Below, piece by piece: positions 24,110 to 32,972 of a stretch of 64,000 bases of DNA. Origin of the DNA: 13-2-20CM-66-19 sp963760225. GTDB lineage: Bacteria > Pseudomonadota > Gammaproteobacteria > Steroidobacterales > Steroidobacteraceae. Every line of letters starts with the position of its first letter. Within the stretch, counting starts at the first letter, position 1. Under the pieces are notes generated by a model. It did no database searches. It was not told the DNA's origin and saw only the letters and a list, made by a program, of their open reading frames with translations. A program made the translations under genes and the position numbers. Location of the stretch: positions 1 to 64,000 of the forward strand of contig CAVXCD010000001.1 in NCBI GenBank assembly GCA_963760225.1, written 5' to 3'.

Positions 24110-24192
24110 GCGCCCATTCTAGCGAGCGGGCACGCCTCGCGTGTGCCGCCGCCGCGCCCAGCAGGCGCCGCAGCTGGCGACAGCGGCTCGCA

Positions 24193-25089
24193 TCAGTTCC
24201 GGTCACACAACTGGATGTCACCGCTCATGGTCTTGAGGTGCATGTGGCCGGCGCCCTCCCCGCGTGAGCCCTGCAGCCTGTGGCCCGGTGCGTACTCGCC
24301 GCTGCGCTCGGGCTTGACGTCGAAGCAGTCGCTGATGTCGCCGCTGAAGCTGGACGCCTCGTAGGCATAGCCGCCGTCGGCACTGGCGCGCACGTTGAGA
24401 TCCCCGCTCACCGTGGAGGCCTCGAAGGTCGCCCCGCGCGTGAGCTTGCCCTCGAAACGCAGGTCGCCGGAGGTACTGTGCGCGCGCACCGAGCGCGCGG
24501 AATCCAATGACACCTCCATCGTGCCGCTCACGGTTCCCGCCTCGAGGTCCCCGGCGCCGTGCTCGAGGCGCAGATCGCCGCTCACGCTGCTCAAGTGCAG
24601 CCGCGCCGGCTGGTCGTGACCCTTGAGCCGCACCTCGCCGCTGACGGTCTTGGCTTCGACGTCCGCGGCAGCAATTTCTGCAGTGACATCGCCGCTCACG
24701 GCGCTGAGGCGCTGTACGCCGAGCACCCCGCGCACCTGGATGTCGGCGCTCACCGCCGACACGTCGAGCTCGCTGTCCTTCGGGATCTGAACGTGCAGCC
24801 GCGCCTCGCCGTGACTGCTGGAGTGTGGCAGCACCACCTTGATCGTGATGCGGCCGCCTTCGCTGCCCACCTCCACGTTCTCGACGCCCGATTCGAGCTC
24901 GGCGCGCACGCTCACTTCCTGGCGATCCCAGCCGCTCACCTCGATCGAGCCGGCCACATTGGAAATGTCCACCACGCCGTGCGGCTGCGCGGCCACGGTA
25001 CGCTCGAAACTCCGATCGTCTGAGGCGCCTGCCACCATGCTCGCGCACAGCAACAGCAGCGACCCCGACACTTTAAACGACATGCTCAT
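24193..25089 (-). CDS. Secreted DUF4097-type beta-strand repeat protein
   Basis: 298 residues with a signal peptide (cleavage near residue 22). The rest is a repetitive right-handed beta structure: units with SGD/SGE turns (VSGDVTAEI, VSGEVRLKG, VSGDLRLEH, SGDLRFEG, SGDLNVRA) repeat about every 18-22 residues, as in DUF4097 proteins. Members are linked to ECF sigma/anti-sigma operons, exactly the context here. Likely an envelope protein whose expression is stress controlled; function unknown. Confidence 0.8.
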   Translation of the reverse strand: MSMSFKVSGSLLLLCASMVAGASDDRSFERTVAAQPHGVVDISNVAGSIEVSGWDRQEVSVRAELESGVENVEVGSEGGRITIKVVLPHSSSHGEARLHVQIPKDSELDVSAVSADIQVRGVLGVQRLSAVSGDVTAEIAAADVEAKTVSGEVRLKGHDQPARLHLSSVSGDLRLEHGAGDLEAGTVSGTMEVSLDSARSVRAHSTSGDLRFEGKLTRGATFEASTVSGDLNVRASADGGYAYEASSFSGDISDCFDVKPERSGEYAPGHRLQGSRGEGAGHMHLKTMSGDIQLCDRN

Positions 25090-25091
25090 GT

Positions 25092-25694
25092 TCAGATCCC
25101 CTTGCCAGAGTCGCTGGCTTCGCGCATATCCGTAAGGACGCGCATTTCATCCTGGTACGTGTCAACTAGCAGTTCCTGCAGCAGCGCATTACCCGGATCC
25201 TTGCCGAGCGCGCTTTCGAGGTCCTCCTTGGCCTTCTTCAAGGCCGCGAGACTTGCCATGACCTTGGCGCGCGCCGGCGGCGGCAGCGCCGCGAGCCGCG
25301 CCGGGAGCGAGCGCAGCAGCGCCGCACGCTGCCGTGCGTAGCGTGGATCGCTCACGAAGGCGGCATCGAGCGCGCTCGCGCCGGTCACCGCGCTGTAGCC
25401 CGGCGGGGTGCTCATGGCTTGCGGTGCGGGGGCACCGTTACCGACAGGCGGCAGCAGGCTGCGCCCGATCCACACGCCCACCGCCACGCTCGCCACCATG
25501 GCGGCGGCGGCGAGCCAGCGCAGCCGCGCCCCGCTGCGACGCGGAGGAATCGGGTTCGCGCCGGTCACGGACGGCGCGGCTGCCTGGATTTCATTGATGC
25601 GCGCGGCGATCCCGGGCCACAGATCGCGCCCCGGCTCGATCGCCTGCGGCAGCTCGCGCAGCGAGCTCACCTGCCGTTCATCGCGCCCTGTCAT
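25092..25694 (-). CDS. Putative anti-sigma factor, single-pass membrane protein
   Basis: 200 residues with a cytoplasmic N-terminal region of about 58 residues, one transmembrane helix (LRWLAAAAMVASVAVGVWIG) and a periplasmic helical tail (LRSLPARLAAL, KKAKEDLESALG). It lies 1 bp after the ECF sigma gene and before the DUF4097 gene. Topology and location fit an anti-sigma factor. No zinc-binding ZAS motif is visible, so the binding mode would differ from classical ZAS proteins. Confidence 0.6.
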   Translation of the reverse strand: MTGRDERQVSSLRELPQAIEPGRDLWPGIAARINEIQAAAPSVTGANPIPPRRSGARLRWLAAAAMVASVAVGVWIGRSLLPPVGNGAPAPQAMSTPPGYSAVTGASALDAAFVSDPRYARQRAALLRSLPARLAALPPPARAKVMASLAALKKAKEDLESALGKDPGNALLQELLVDTYQDEMRVLTDMREASDSGKGI

Positions 25695-25695
25695 A

Positions 25696-26253
25696 TCAGT
25701 TCACCTCCACGCCCAGCCGCTCGCGCAGCAGCCTGCGCGCCCGGTGCAACTGGGCCTTGCACGTGCCCTCGGCGATGCCGAGCATCTGCGCCGCCTCGCC
25801 GTGGGAGTACCCGTACAGTGCGTGCAGCACCAGCGCATCGCGCGCTCCCTCGGGCAGCGCGCCGATCGCGCTCTCGATCTCCGCCACCTCCACCGGGGTC
25901 TCGAGCGTCCAGGCGGTGGCGACGCCCTCCTCACCCTCGGCGGCCGGCTCGACGACCGGCGTGCTCTTGCGGCGCTTCGCCAGGCTCACGTTCACCGCGA
26001 TGCGGTGCAGCCAGGTCGACAGCGAGCTGCGCGTCTCGAACCGCGACAGCGCGCGCCAGGCATTGATGAAAGTGTCCTGCGTACAATCCTCCGCCAGCTG
26101 GGCGTCCCGCGTCATGCGCAGGCACAGCCCGTAAACACGTCCCGCGTGCTCGCGGTACAGCCTCTCGAACGCGCGCGTATCCCCGGCACAGGCCCGCTGA
26201 ACGAGCGCGCCCTCCCATTCAATCCGCGTTTCCTCGGCCTGCGCTTGTGTCAT
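25696..26253 (-). CDS. ECF-type RNA polymerase sigma factor
   Basis: 185 residues. Region 2 (FERLYREHAGRVYGLCLRM, then EDCTQDTFINAWR) and region 4 (YSHGEAAQMLGIAEGTCKAQ, then LHRARRLL) are complete and separated by a short acidic linker, the sigma70 ECF pattern. It heads an operon with a putative anti-sigma factor and a DUF4097 protein, so it probably controls its own operon in response to an envelope signal. Confidence 0.92.
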   Translation of the reverse strand: MTQAQAEETRIEWEGALVQRACAGDTRAFERLYREHAGRVYGLCLRMTRDAQLAEDCTQDTFINAWRALSRFETRSSLSTWLHRIAVNVSLAKRRKSTPVVEPAAEGEEGVATAWTLETPVEVAEIESAIGALPEGARDALVLHALYGYSHGEAAQMLGIAEGTCKAQLHRARRLLRERLGVEVN

Positions 26254-26572
26254 TCAAGCCTTTAGAGAACCCCCGCCGGGTAAGGGTTTAAATGCACCGT
26301 CGCTCACGGGCAACAGTTTTTTGCGGAACCTCCCGCACGCCGCGCCACTCTTCACATACAGGGGGATCGTGAACACAAGGAGAGCACCGTCGTGACATAT
26401 CGCAGGCTGCGCCACCTGTGGCGGCCGCCGGCGGAGACCCTGGAGGCCATTGCCACGGTGCTGGGCGAGCATTGGCGCGCTGCCGCAAGAAGCCGCACGG
26501 CACAGCTGTTCCGGTCGAGCCCGGCAAGCTGGCTGCAGCTGCCCACCCGTGCCCCGGCCGTTGCGGTGCAGC
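26254..26572. other. Intergenic region between hemF and the ECF operon, possible small plus-strand ORF
   Basis: 319 bp. A GTG at 26392 with AAGGAG upstream opens a 79-residue plus-strand ORF that runs into the end of hemF (to 26631); the first 30 residues (LRHLWRPPAETLEAIATVLG) look helical but nothing is recognised. A GGAACC at 26325 resembles an ECF -35 element for that ORF. No terminator seen for hemF. Confidence 0.3.
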
Positions 26573-27403
26573 TCACCACTTCACCACCGGCGGCAGGCTC
26601 ATCAGGTACGCCTCCGGGTCCGCGTCGGTAGCGAAGCCGAAGCGCGTGCCGCGGTCGTACACCAGGTTGAACTCCACGTAACGGCCGCGCTTGAGCAGCA
26701 GGCGCTCGCGCGCGGCCTCATCGTACGGCAGCTGCTTGCGGCGTGCGACGATGCGCGGGTAGACGTCGAGGAAGGCCTCGCCGACCGCGCGCACGAAGGC
26801 GAAGTCGGACGCCGCATCGCCGCTCGCCAGTTCGTCGAAGAAGATCCCGCCGACGCCGCGCGGCTCCTGGCGATGCGGCAGATAGAAGTAGCGGTCGCAC
26901 CACGCCTTGAATTCCTGGTACGCGCCCGCGCGGTATGCCTCGCACACCTGGCGCAACGCCTGGTGGAATTCCTGTGTGTCCTCCTCGAACGGGTACGTCG
27001 GCGTGAGATCCGTGCCGCCGCCGAACCAGGCGCGGCTCGTGGCGAGGTAGCGCAGGTTGAGGTGCACGGCGGGGACGTACGGATTCATCATGTGCGCGAC
27101 GAGGGAGATGCCGCAGGCGACGAACGCGCCGTCCGACTCGGCCGCGCCCGCCACCTGCGCGCGGGACTCCGGCGCCAGTACGCCCCACACGTGGCTCACG
27201 TTGACGCCGACTTTCTCGAACACCGCGCCGCGCATCAGGCGCGACTCACCACCCCCCTGCAGGCGATGGCCGGGCGGCTTACTCCAGCTGTTCGCGACGA
27301 AACGACCCTGCGGCTCGAGCGCTTCGAAGGCCGCGCATACCCTGCCCTGCAGATCGCGGAAGCCGGCGGTTGCGGTCGCCGCGAAATCGCTAGCGCCGCT
27401 CAT
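26573..27403 (-). CDS. hemF: Oxygen-dependent coproporphyrinogen III oxidase
   Basis: 276 residues from the ATG at 27403. Family signatures are present: FVANSWSKPPG, the conserved HMMNPYVPAVHLN, WFGGGTDLTP and PHRQEPRGVGGIFFD, ending with the GRYVEFNLVYDRGT segment. It converts coproporphyrinogen III to protoporphyrinogen IX using O2. It is the last gene of the heme operon and overlaps hemE by 14 bp. Use of HemF indicates heme synthesis under oxic conditions. Confidence 0.95.
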   Translation of the reverse strand: MSGASDFAATATAGFRDLQGRVCAAFEALEPQGRFVANSWSKPPGHRLQGGGESRLMRGAVFEKVGVNVSHVWGVLAPESRAQVAGAAESDGAFVACGISLVAHMMNPYVPAVHLNLRYLATSRAWFGGGTDLTPTYPFEEDTQEFHQALRQVCEAYRAGAYQEFKAWCDRYFYLPHRQEPRGVGGIFFDELASGDAASDFAFVRAVGEAFLDVYPRIVARRKQLPYDEAARERLLLKRGRYVEFNLVYDRGTRFGFATDADPEAYLMSLPPVVKW

Positions 27404-28448
27404 GGACGTAATCCACCAGCCGCGCCACCTGGTCGGGGTCGGTATCGGGCCATATGCCGTGACCCAGGTTGAAGATGTGCCCGGGAGCATCGCCGGCGGC
27501 ATCGAGTACCCGATCGGCATGGCGCCGCAGCGCCTCGGGAGGCGCAAACAGGGCGGCCGGATCCAGATTGCCCTGCACCGCCTTGCCCGGCCCGAGGAGC
27601 GCACGCACCTGGGCGAGGTCCGAGCGCCAGTCGACGCCGATCACGTCCACGTCGAGATCGACGACCGCCGGGGTGAGTGCGGCGCCCTGGTTCATGTAGT
27701 AGATGAGCGGCACGCCGCACGCCCGCAGCCCCGCCGCCACCTGCCTCACGGCCGGCAGCGCGAACTCGCGGTACTCGCGCGGCGCGAGCAATCCGGCCCA
27801 CGACTCGAACAGCATGAGCGCCTGCGCGCCGGCCTGCGCCTGGGCCGCAAGGTAGGCCGCCATCGCTTCCGCCAGGCGCGCGAGCAGCGCGCGGGCGGCC
27901 TCGGGCTGCGCGTAGAGGAACGCGCGCGCCGCGGCAAACTCCTTCGAAGGCCGGCCGCACACGAGATAACACAAGAGCGTGAACGGTGCGCCGGCGAAGC
28001 CGATGAGCGGCACCCCGGCCGGGGCGCCGGCGCGCACCAGGCGGATGCTCTCCAGCACGAACGGCACGTCGCGCGCGGGCACCAGGGCCGGCAGCGCCTC
28101 GATCTGCGCGCGGCTGCGGATCGGCTCGCGCACCACCGGACCGGGCTCGAAGCTGAGCGCGATGCCCATCCCGGAGAGCGGCGTCATGATGTCGCTGAAG
28201 AGAATGGCCGCGTCGAGCGGAAAGCGCCGCAGCGGCTGCAGCGTCACTTCCGCGGCGAGCTCGGGCCGGCGCGTCAGCGCCTCGAAGTCGACGCGCTCGC
28301 GCAGCGCGCGATACTCCGGCAGGTAGCGCCCCGCCTGCCGCATGATCCAGATGGGCCGGTGCGGCACGCGCTCGCGGCGGCAGGCGGCGAGGAAGGCTCC
28401 CGGGGCGGTGCCCGCGGCGGGCGCTGACGGAGTCACTCCTGCAGCCAC
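27390..28448 (-). CDS. hemE: Uroporphyrinogen decarboxylase
   Basis: 352 residues, GTG start overlapping the hemB end by 16 bp. Contains the signature PIWIMRQAGRYLPEYR and the second signature GFAGAPFTLLCYL, plus catalytic Asp in LFSDIMTPL. It decarboxylates uroporphyrinogen III to coproporphyrinogen III. An alternative GTG four codons downstream is possible. Confidence 0.95.
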   Translation of the reverse strand: MAAGVTPSAPAAGTAPGAFLAACRRERVPHRPIWIMRQAGRYLPEYRALRERVDFEALTRRPELAAEVTLQPLRRFPLDAAILFSDIMTPLSGMGIALSFEPGPVVREPIRSRAQIEALPALVPARDVPFVLESIRLVRAGAPAGVPLIGFAGAPFTLLCYLVCGRPSKEFAAARAFLYAQPEAARALLARLAEAMAAYLAAQAQAGAQALMLFESWAGLLAPREYREFALPAVRQVAAGLRACGVPLIYYMNQGAALTPAVVDLDVDVIGVDWRSDLAQVRALLGPGKAVQGNLDPAALFAPPEALRRHADRVLDAAGDAPGHIFNLGHGIWPDTDPDQVARLVDYVHERR

Positions 28449-29410
28449 TGGCTCACCTGCGGGGCGAAGTAGCTGATGATGAGATCCGCGCCCGCGCGGC
28501 GGATCGCGGTGAGGGTTTCGAGCGCCGCGGCCCGCTCATCGATCCAGCCGCGCTCGGCCGCCGCCTTGATGAGGCTGTATTCGCCTGACACCTGGTAGGC
28601 GACCAGCGGCACGGTGACCGCATCGCGCACCTGGCGGATGACGTCGAGATAGGGGCCTGCCGGCTTTACCATCACCAGATCAGCGCCCTCCTCGATGTCG
28701 AGGCGCACCTCACGCAACGCCTCGCGCACATTGCCGGGATCCATCTGATAGGAGCGCCGGTCGCCAAAGGCGGGAGCGGACTCCGCTGCCTCGCGGAACG
28801 GCCCGTAGAAGGCGGAAGCGTACTTGGCGGCGTACGCGACGATGGGTGTGTGTGCCTGCCCGTGCGCATCGAGGTGTGCGCGGATCGCGCCGACGCGTCC
28901 ATCCATCATGTCGCTCGGCGCCACGGCATCTGCGCCGGCACGCGCGTAGTTCAGGGCGACCTGGGCGAGCGTCTCGAGCGAGGAATCATTGTCGATCACA
29001 CCGTCCGGCGACACGTGGCCGCAGTGGCCGTGATCGGTGGCCCCGCACAGGCACACGTCGGCCCACACCAGCAGGTCAGGGCAGGCTGCCTTGATCGCGC
29101 CGATGGCTTGGGCGGCCAGCCCGCGGGAATCGAGCGCGTCGCTGGCGCGCGCGTCCTTGCGCTCGGGGGCGGCGAACAGCAGCACCGCCGGCACGCCGCT
29201 GGCGGCTGCTGAGCGGGCTTCCTTCACCGCCTCATCGACCGACAGCTGGCAGATGCCCGGCATGCTCGCCACCGCGTGGCGCGTGGCGCGCCCGGGTACG
29301 ACGAACAGGGGGTAGACGAAGGCGTCGGGCGTCAGGCGCGTCTCGCGCACCAGGCGTCGCCAGGCGGCGGAAGCGCGGGTGCGGCGCGGGCGCTGTTGCG
29401 GAAATCCCAT
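28433..29410 (-). CDS. hemB: Porphobilinogen synthase (delta-aminolevulinic acid dehydratase)
   Basis: 325 residues. Schiff-base Lys249 (VMVKPAGPYLD) and Lys196 (AAKYASAFYG) are present, and the catalytic zinc site Cys120, Cys122, Cys130 (DVCLCGATDHGHCG) marks it as a zinc-dependent type. It condenses two 5-aminolevulinate molecules. It lies between hemD and hemE in the operon, close to hemD by 4 bp. Confidence 0.96.
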   Translation of the reverse strand: MGFPQQRPRRTRASAAWRRLVRETRLTPDAFVYPLFVVPGRATRHAVASMPGICQLSVDEAVKEARSAAASGVPAVLLFAAPERKDARASDALDSRGLAAQAIGAIKAACPDLLVWADVCLCGATDHGHCGHVSPDGVIDNDSSLETLAQVALNYARAGADAVAPSDMMDGRVGAIRAHLDAHGQAHTPIVAYAAKYASAFYGPFREAAESAPAFGDRRSYQMDPGNVREALREVRLDIEEGADLVMVKPAGPYLDVIRQVRDAVTVPLVAYQVSGEYSLIKAAAERGWIDERAAALETLTAIRRAGADLIISYFAPQVSQWLQE

Positions 29411-29414
29411 GAGT

Positions 29415-30185
29415 TCAGTCTCTCGTTTGCAGTAGGCGAAGGGTGGTCACGGCCAGGCCGTGCAGCGTCGCCGGATCGGCGATCACGGCGGTGTGGCCGC
29501 GCGCGCGCAGCTCGCGTGCCGTAGTGCGCCCGATGGCCACGGGCGCGGCGCTGGACAGCAGGCGCCGGAAGTCCTCGGCACCGAGCGAGCGGGCCAGCTC
29601 GGTTACCGCGGAGGGACTGGCAAAAGTCACCGCGGCGACCGCGGCGCGCGCGATCCACTCGCGGCACTCGGCGAGATTGAGCGGCGCGGCATCCGTGCGG
29701 TAAGCCTCGACCTGGGTGACGCGCGCGCCGAGCTGCGTGAGACCGGCGGCGATCGTCGGCAGGGCACGCGAGCTCGCCGGGTAGAGAATGCGCACGCCCG
29801 CATCCTGTGGCTGCCAGCGCGCGGCGAAGGCTGCCACCAGCGCCGCGGCGTTTGCCTCATCCGGCACCAGCTCGACCGGCCAGCCGCGCTGGCGCAGGGT
29901 GAGCGCGGTCGCCTGCCCGACCGCCGCGATGCGCACTCCGGCGGGGGCCGCGGGCAGCCGCGCGAGCACCGCCGCCACGGCGTGGCGGCTCGCGAACACG
30001 ATCCAGCCGAAGGACTGCACCGCGGCGAGCGCCGCGGCGAGCGCCCCGGGGTCCGCCGCGCCGACGCTCACCGCCGGCCAGCTGAGCACCGTGAGTCCGA
30101 GCTCGCGCAGCTCGCGAGAGAGCGGTCCGTCGGCGCCTTCGGCGCGCGTGACCACCACCGGCCGCTGCGCTGCGGGCATGCTCAC
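29415..30185 (-). CDS. hemD: Uroporphyrinogen-III synthase
   Basis: 256 residues from the GTG at 30185, which has GGAGGAG upstream and overlaps the hemC stop (GTGA); the ATG at 30179 is less well placed. HemD sequences vary, but the two-domain alpha/beta layout is clear: VVVTRAEG at the start, IVFASRHAV, AVGQATALTL, ILYPASSRALP and TFASPSAV near the end. It closes hydroxymethylbilane with ring-D inversion. The coupling to hemC is the usual arrangement. Confidence 0.92.
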   Translation of the reverse strand: MSMPAAQRPVVVTRAEGADGPLSRELRELGLTVLSWPAVSVGAADPGALAAALAAVQSFGWIVFASRHAVAAVLARLPAAPAGVRIAAVGQATALTLRQRGWPVELVPDEANAAALVAAFAARWQPQDAGVRILYPASSRALPTIAAGLTQLGARVTQVEAYRTDAAPLNLAECREWIARAAVAAVTFASPSAVTELARSLGAEDFRRLLSSAAPVAIGRTTARELRARGHTAVIADPATLHGLAVTTLRLLQTRD

Positions 30186-31147
30186 GGCTCCTCCACGGCG
30201 TGCGCCGCGCGCAGCCCGGCGATGAGCGCCGCGGCACCGCGCTCGAGCAGCTCCTCGGCCACGCGGCGGCCGAGCGCCGCCGCCTGCGCCGCGCCGCTGC
30301 CGCCGGTGGCGAGCGCCGCGTGCGCCGACAGCCGCTGCGAGCCATCGAGCGCACAGACGCTCGCCTGCAGCGTGAGTGTGCCGTCGCGCAAGGTCGCCAG
30401 CGCGCCGAGCGGCACCTGGCAACCGCCCTGCAGGTGCGCGAGCAGCGCGCGCTCGGCGCTCACCGCGAGCCGTGTCGGGGCGTCATCGAGCGCAGCGAGC
30501 CAGGCGAGCGTCGCCGCATCGCCCGCGCGCGCACACACCGCGATCGCGCCCTGCGACACCGCCGGCGGCAGATCCTGCGGATCGAGGTACTCACTCACGT
30601 GCCGCTCGAGGCCGAGCCGCGCAAGCCCGGCGGCCGCGAGCACCACCGCGTCGTAGTCGCCGCGCTGCAGCCGCTCGATCCGCGTCGGCACGTTGCCGCG
30701 CAGCTCCAGCAGCTCGGCATCCGGGCGCAGGCGGGCAAGAAAGGCGCGGCGCCGCAGGCTGCTGGTGCCGATGCGCGCACCGCGCGGCAGCCCCGCGAGC
30801 TGCGCGCCGCCGCGGCTGACGAGCGCGTCGCGCGGATCCGCGCGCGCCAGCACCGCGGCCAGCGTGAGGCCCTCATCGAGCTGCGTCGGCAGGTCCTTGA
30901 GACTGTGCACCGCCGCGTCCACGCGGCCTTCGAGCAGCGCGCGGTCGATCTCGCGCGTGAAGAAGGCGCGGCCGTCCGTCTGCCACAGCGGCACCTCGCT
31001 CTGCAGGTCCCCGGTGGTGCTGATGTGCCGCAGCTGCGCGTCCGGCGCGCCGCGCTGCACGCCGATCAGCTGCGCCACGTGCTGCGCCTGCCACAGCGCC
31101 AGCGCCGAGGCACGCGTGCCGATGCGCAGCACCGGCGGGGCGCTCAC
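30182..31147 (-). CDS. hemC: Hydroxymethylbilane synthase (porphobilinogen deaminase)
   Basis: 321 residues, GTG start overlapping the response regulator stop (GTGA). Contains RIGTRASALALWQA, the catalytic Asp in VHSLKDLPT, LRGNVPTRIE and the dipyrromethane cofactor attachment Cys243 (LQGGCQVPLGA). It polymerises four porphobilinogens. Its start is coupled to the regulator gene, so the two-component genes are truly inside the operon. Confidence 0.96.
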   Translation of the reverse strand: MSAPPVLRIGTRASALALWQAQHVAQLIGVQRGAPDAQLRHISTTGDLQSEVPLWQTDGRAFFTREIDRALLEGRVDAAVHSLKDLPTQLDEGLTLAAVLARADPRDALVSRGGAQLAGLPRGARIGTSSLRRRAFLARLRPDAELLELRGNVPTRIERLQRGDYDAVVLAAAGLARLGLERHVSEYLDPQDLPPAVSQGAIAVCARAGDAATLAWLAALDDAPTRLAVSAERALLAHLQGGCQVPLGALATLRDGTLTLQASVCALDGSQRLSAHAALATGGSGAAQAAALGRRVAEELLERGAAALIAGLRAAHAVEEP

Positions 31148-31875
31148 GGCCCGTCCTCGCCGAGGAAGCGGTAGCCGACGCCCCAGACGGTGAGGAAGTG
31201 GCGCGGACTGGCCGGATCCTTCTCGAAGCGCTTGCGCAGCCGCAGGATGAAGTTGTCCACCGTGCGGGTGGAGGGGAATACGTCGTAGCCCCAGACGCGC
31301 TCGAGCAGGTCCTCGCGCGACACGATCTCGCCGGCGTGCTCGGCCAGCACCTTGAGGATCATCGCCTCCTTCTCGGTGAGCTCCTGCGCCTCGCCGTTCC
31401 AGGAGCGCGCGCGAAACACGCGGAAATCCACCTCGTTGCCGCCGAAGCGCAGCACCGCGGTGGCCGCGGTGGCCGAGGCGCTGCGGTACCAGTCCCAGCG
31501 CCTGAGGATCGCGCGCACCCGCAGCAGGAATTCCTGCAGGTGAAAGGGTTTCGCCAGGTAGTCGTCGCCGCCGGCCTCGAGGCCGCGCACCCGGTCGGCC
31601 GGGTCACCGCGCGCGGTGAGGAACAGCACCGGCGTGGTGTTGCCCTGCTCGCGCAGCGTGCGGCACACGCCCAAGCCGTCCATGCCGGGCAGCATCACGT
31701 CGAGCACGATGAGCCCGCAGGCATGTGCGGCGAGCCACTCGAGCGCCTGCACGCCGTCGGCGACGGTGCTGACCTCGTAGCCCTCCGCGCGCAGGTTCTC
31801 CACGACTCCGGCGGCGAGGTGCGGATCGTCCTCCACCACCAGCACGTGCGCCGCGGCAGGCATCGGCGGACTCAC
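31144..31875 (-). CDS. OmpR-type response regulator inside the heme operon
   Basis: 243 residues. Receiver domain with EDD near the N-terminus, phosphoacceptor Asp in IVLDVMLPGMDG, TARGD and AKPF. The winged-helix DNA-binding domain has LTEKEAMILKVLAEHAGEIV and RTVDNFILRLRKRFE. Overlaps both the sensor kinase stop and the hemC start by 4 bp. It may control heme synthesis or respond to its status; no target site was identified. Confidence 0.92.
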   Translation of the reverse strand: MSPPMPAAAHVLVVEDDPHLAAGVVENLRAEGYEVSTVADGVQALEWLAAHACGLIVLDVMLPGMDGLGVCRTLREQGNTTPVLFLTARGDPADRVRGLEAGGDDYLAKPFHLQEFLLRVRAILRRWDWYRSASATAATAVLRFGGNEVDFRVFRARSWNGEAQELTEKEAMILKVLAEHAGEIVSREDLLERVWGYDVFPSTRTVDNFILRLRKRFEKDPASPRHFLTVWGVGYRFLGEDGP

Positions 31876-32972
31876 GACGTGCCCACCTGCGCCGCCACCG
31901 CCGGTGCCGCGGCCGCCGCCGGCCAGGTGAGCTCGAGCTGCGCCCCCTGCCCGACTCCCGCGCTGTGCGCGCTGACCCGGCCGTGGGCGAGCTCCATCAT
32001 GCGGCGCACGATGAACAGCCCCAGGCCCGTGCCGTAGTGGCCGGCGCTGCCGTGCAGGCGCGTGAATTTCTCGAACAGCCGCGCGCCGTCGGCGGCCTTG
32101 AAGCCGACGCCACTGTCGCGCACTGTGAGCTGCACCTCACCGTTCGCGGCGCGCGCCTGCACTTCGATCCGGCCACCGCCGGCCGCCTGTACCGCCGCGA
32201 GCGCATTCTCGAGCACGTTGCGCAGCACCACGTCGAGCGCCAGCGGATCGCTCTGCACGCACAGCCCGGCGGCGATGTCACACGTGAGCACGATGCGCTC
32301 CTGGCGCGCGCGCTCCTCGAGCTGCGCCAGCACGCGCGCCACCGCCACCGCCAGCGGCAGCGCTTCGGGGCGCAGGTCGACGCGCCCGCGCTCGAGGCGC
32401 GCGCTCTCCAGTATCTGCGTGACCATGAGCTCCATGCGCGCCAGGTCCGCCAGCATGCGCTCGATGAGCGGCCGCGCGCCCTGCGGGGGCGGGGCGCGCA
32501 GCGCGAGCGTCTCGAGCGAGAGCTGCAGACTGGCGAGCGGGGTCTTGAACTGGTGCGAGACCAGCGCGAGAAAGCTCTCCTGCTCCTCGTGCACGCGAGC
32601 CTCGGCCCGCAGCGCGCGCGCGATCACCGCGATGCACAGCGCGAGCGCCAGCAGGAAGAAGGAGCCTTCCCAGGCGTACTGGTTGTCGCGGTGGCGTTCC
32701 TCGCTCTTCAGCGCCTGCTCGATCTCGGCAGCGAGCACCGCGCGCCCGTCGCGCACCACGATGCCGGGCAGCAGCTCGTGTACGCGCTGCGCGCTCACTC
32801 CCGCAGCGAGCAGCGCCTGCGCCGCGGCGCTCTGCTCGCGGTAGGCGTCGCGCGCCGCCAGCACCTTCTCGACGGTGTAGGCGTGCTGGTCGTACAGCCA
32901 CCAGCCGACCTGCACCGCGGCCACCACCACCAGGGCGAGCGCGGTGAGCTGGAAGACGCGGGTGGCCTTCAC
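31872..32972 (-). CDS. Membrane sensor histidine kinase inside the heme operon
   Basis: 366 residues. Two transmembrane helices (about 8-28 and 103-122) enclose a periplasmic domain of about 75 residues, mostly helical. HisKA has SHQFKTPLASLQ, and the HATPase has VVLRNVLENALAAVQ, DSGVGF and YGTGLGLFIVRR. No cytoplasmic PAS or HAMP domain is evident. Partner is the adjacent OmpR-type regulator. The stimulus is unknown; heme, iron or redox status would be natural guesses from context. Confidence 0.9.
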   Translation of the reverse strand: MKATRVFQLTALALVVVAAVQVGWWLYDQHAYTVEKVLAARDAYREQSAAAQALLAAGVSAQRVHELLPGIVVRDGRAVLAAEIEQALKSEERHRDNQYAWEGSFFLLALALCIAVIARALRAEARVHEEQESFLALVSHQFKTPLASLQLSLETLALRAPPPQGARPLIERMLADLARMELMVTQILESARLERGRVDLRPEALPLAVAVARVLAQLEERARQERIVLTCDIAAGLCVQSDPLALDVVLRNVLENALAAVQAAGGGRIEVQARAANGEVQLTVRDSGVGFKAADGARLFEKFTRLHGSAGHYGTGLGLFIVRRMMELAHGRVSAHSAGVGQGAQLELTWPAAAAAPAVAAQVGTS

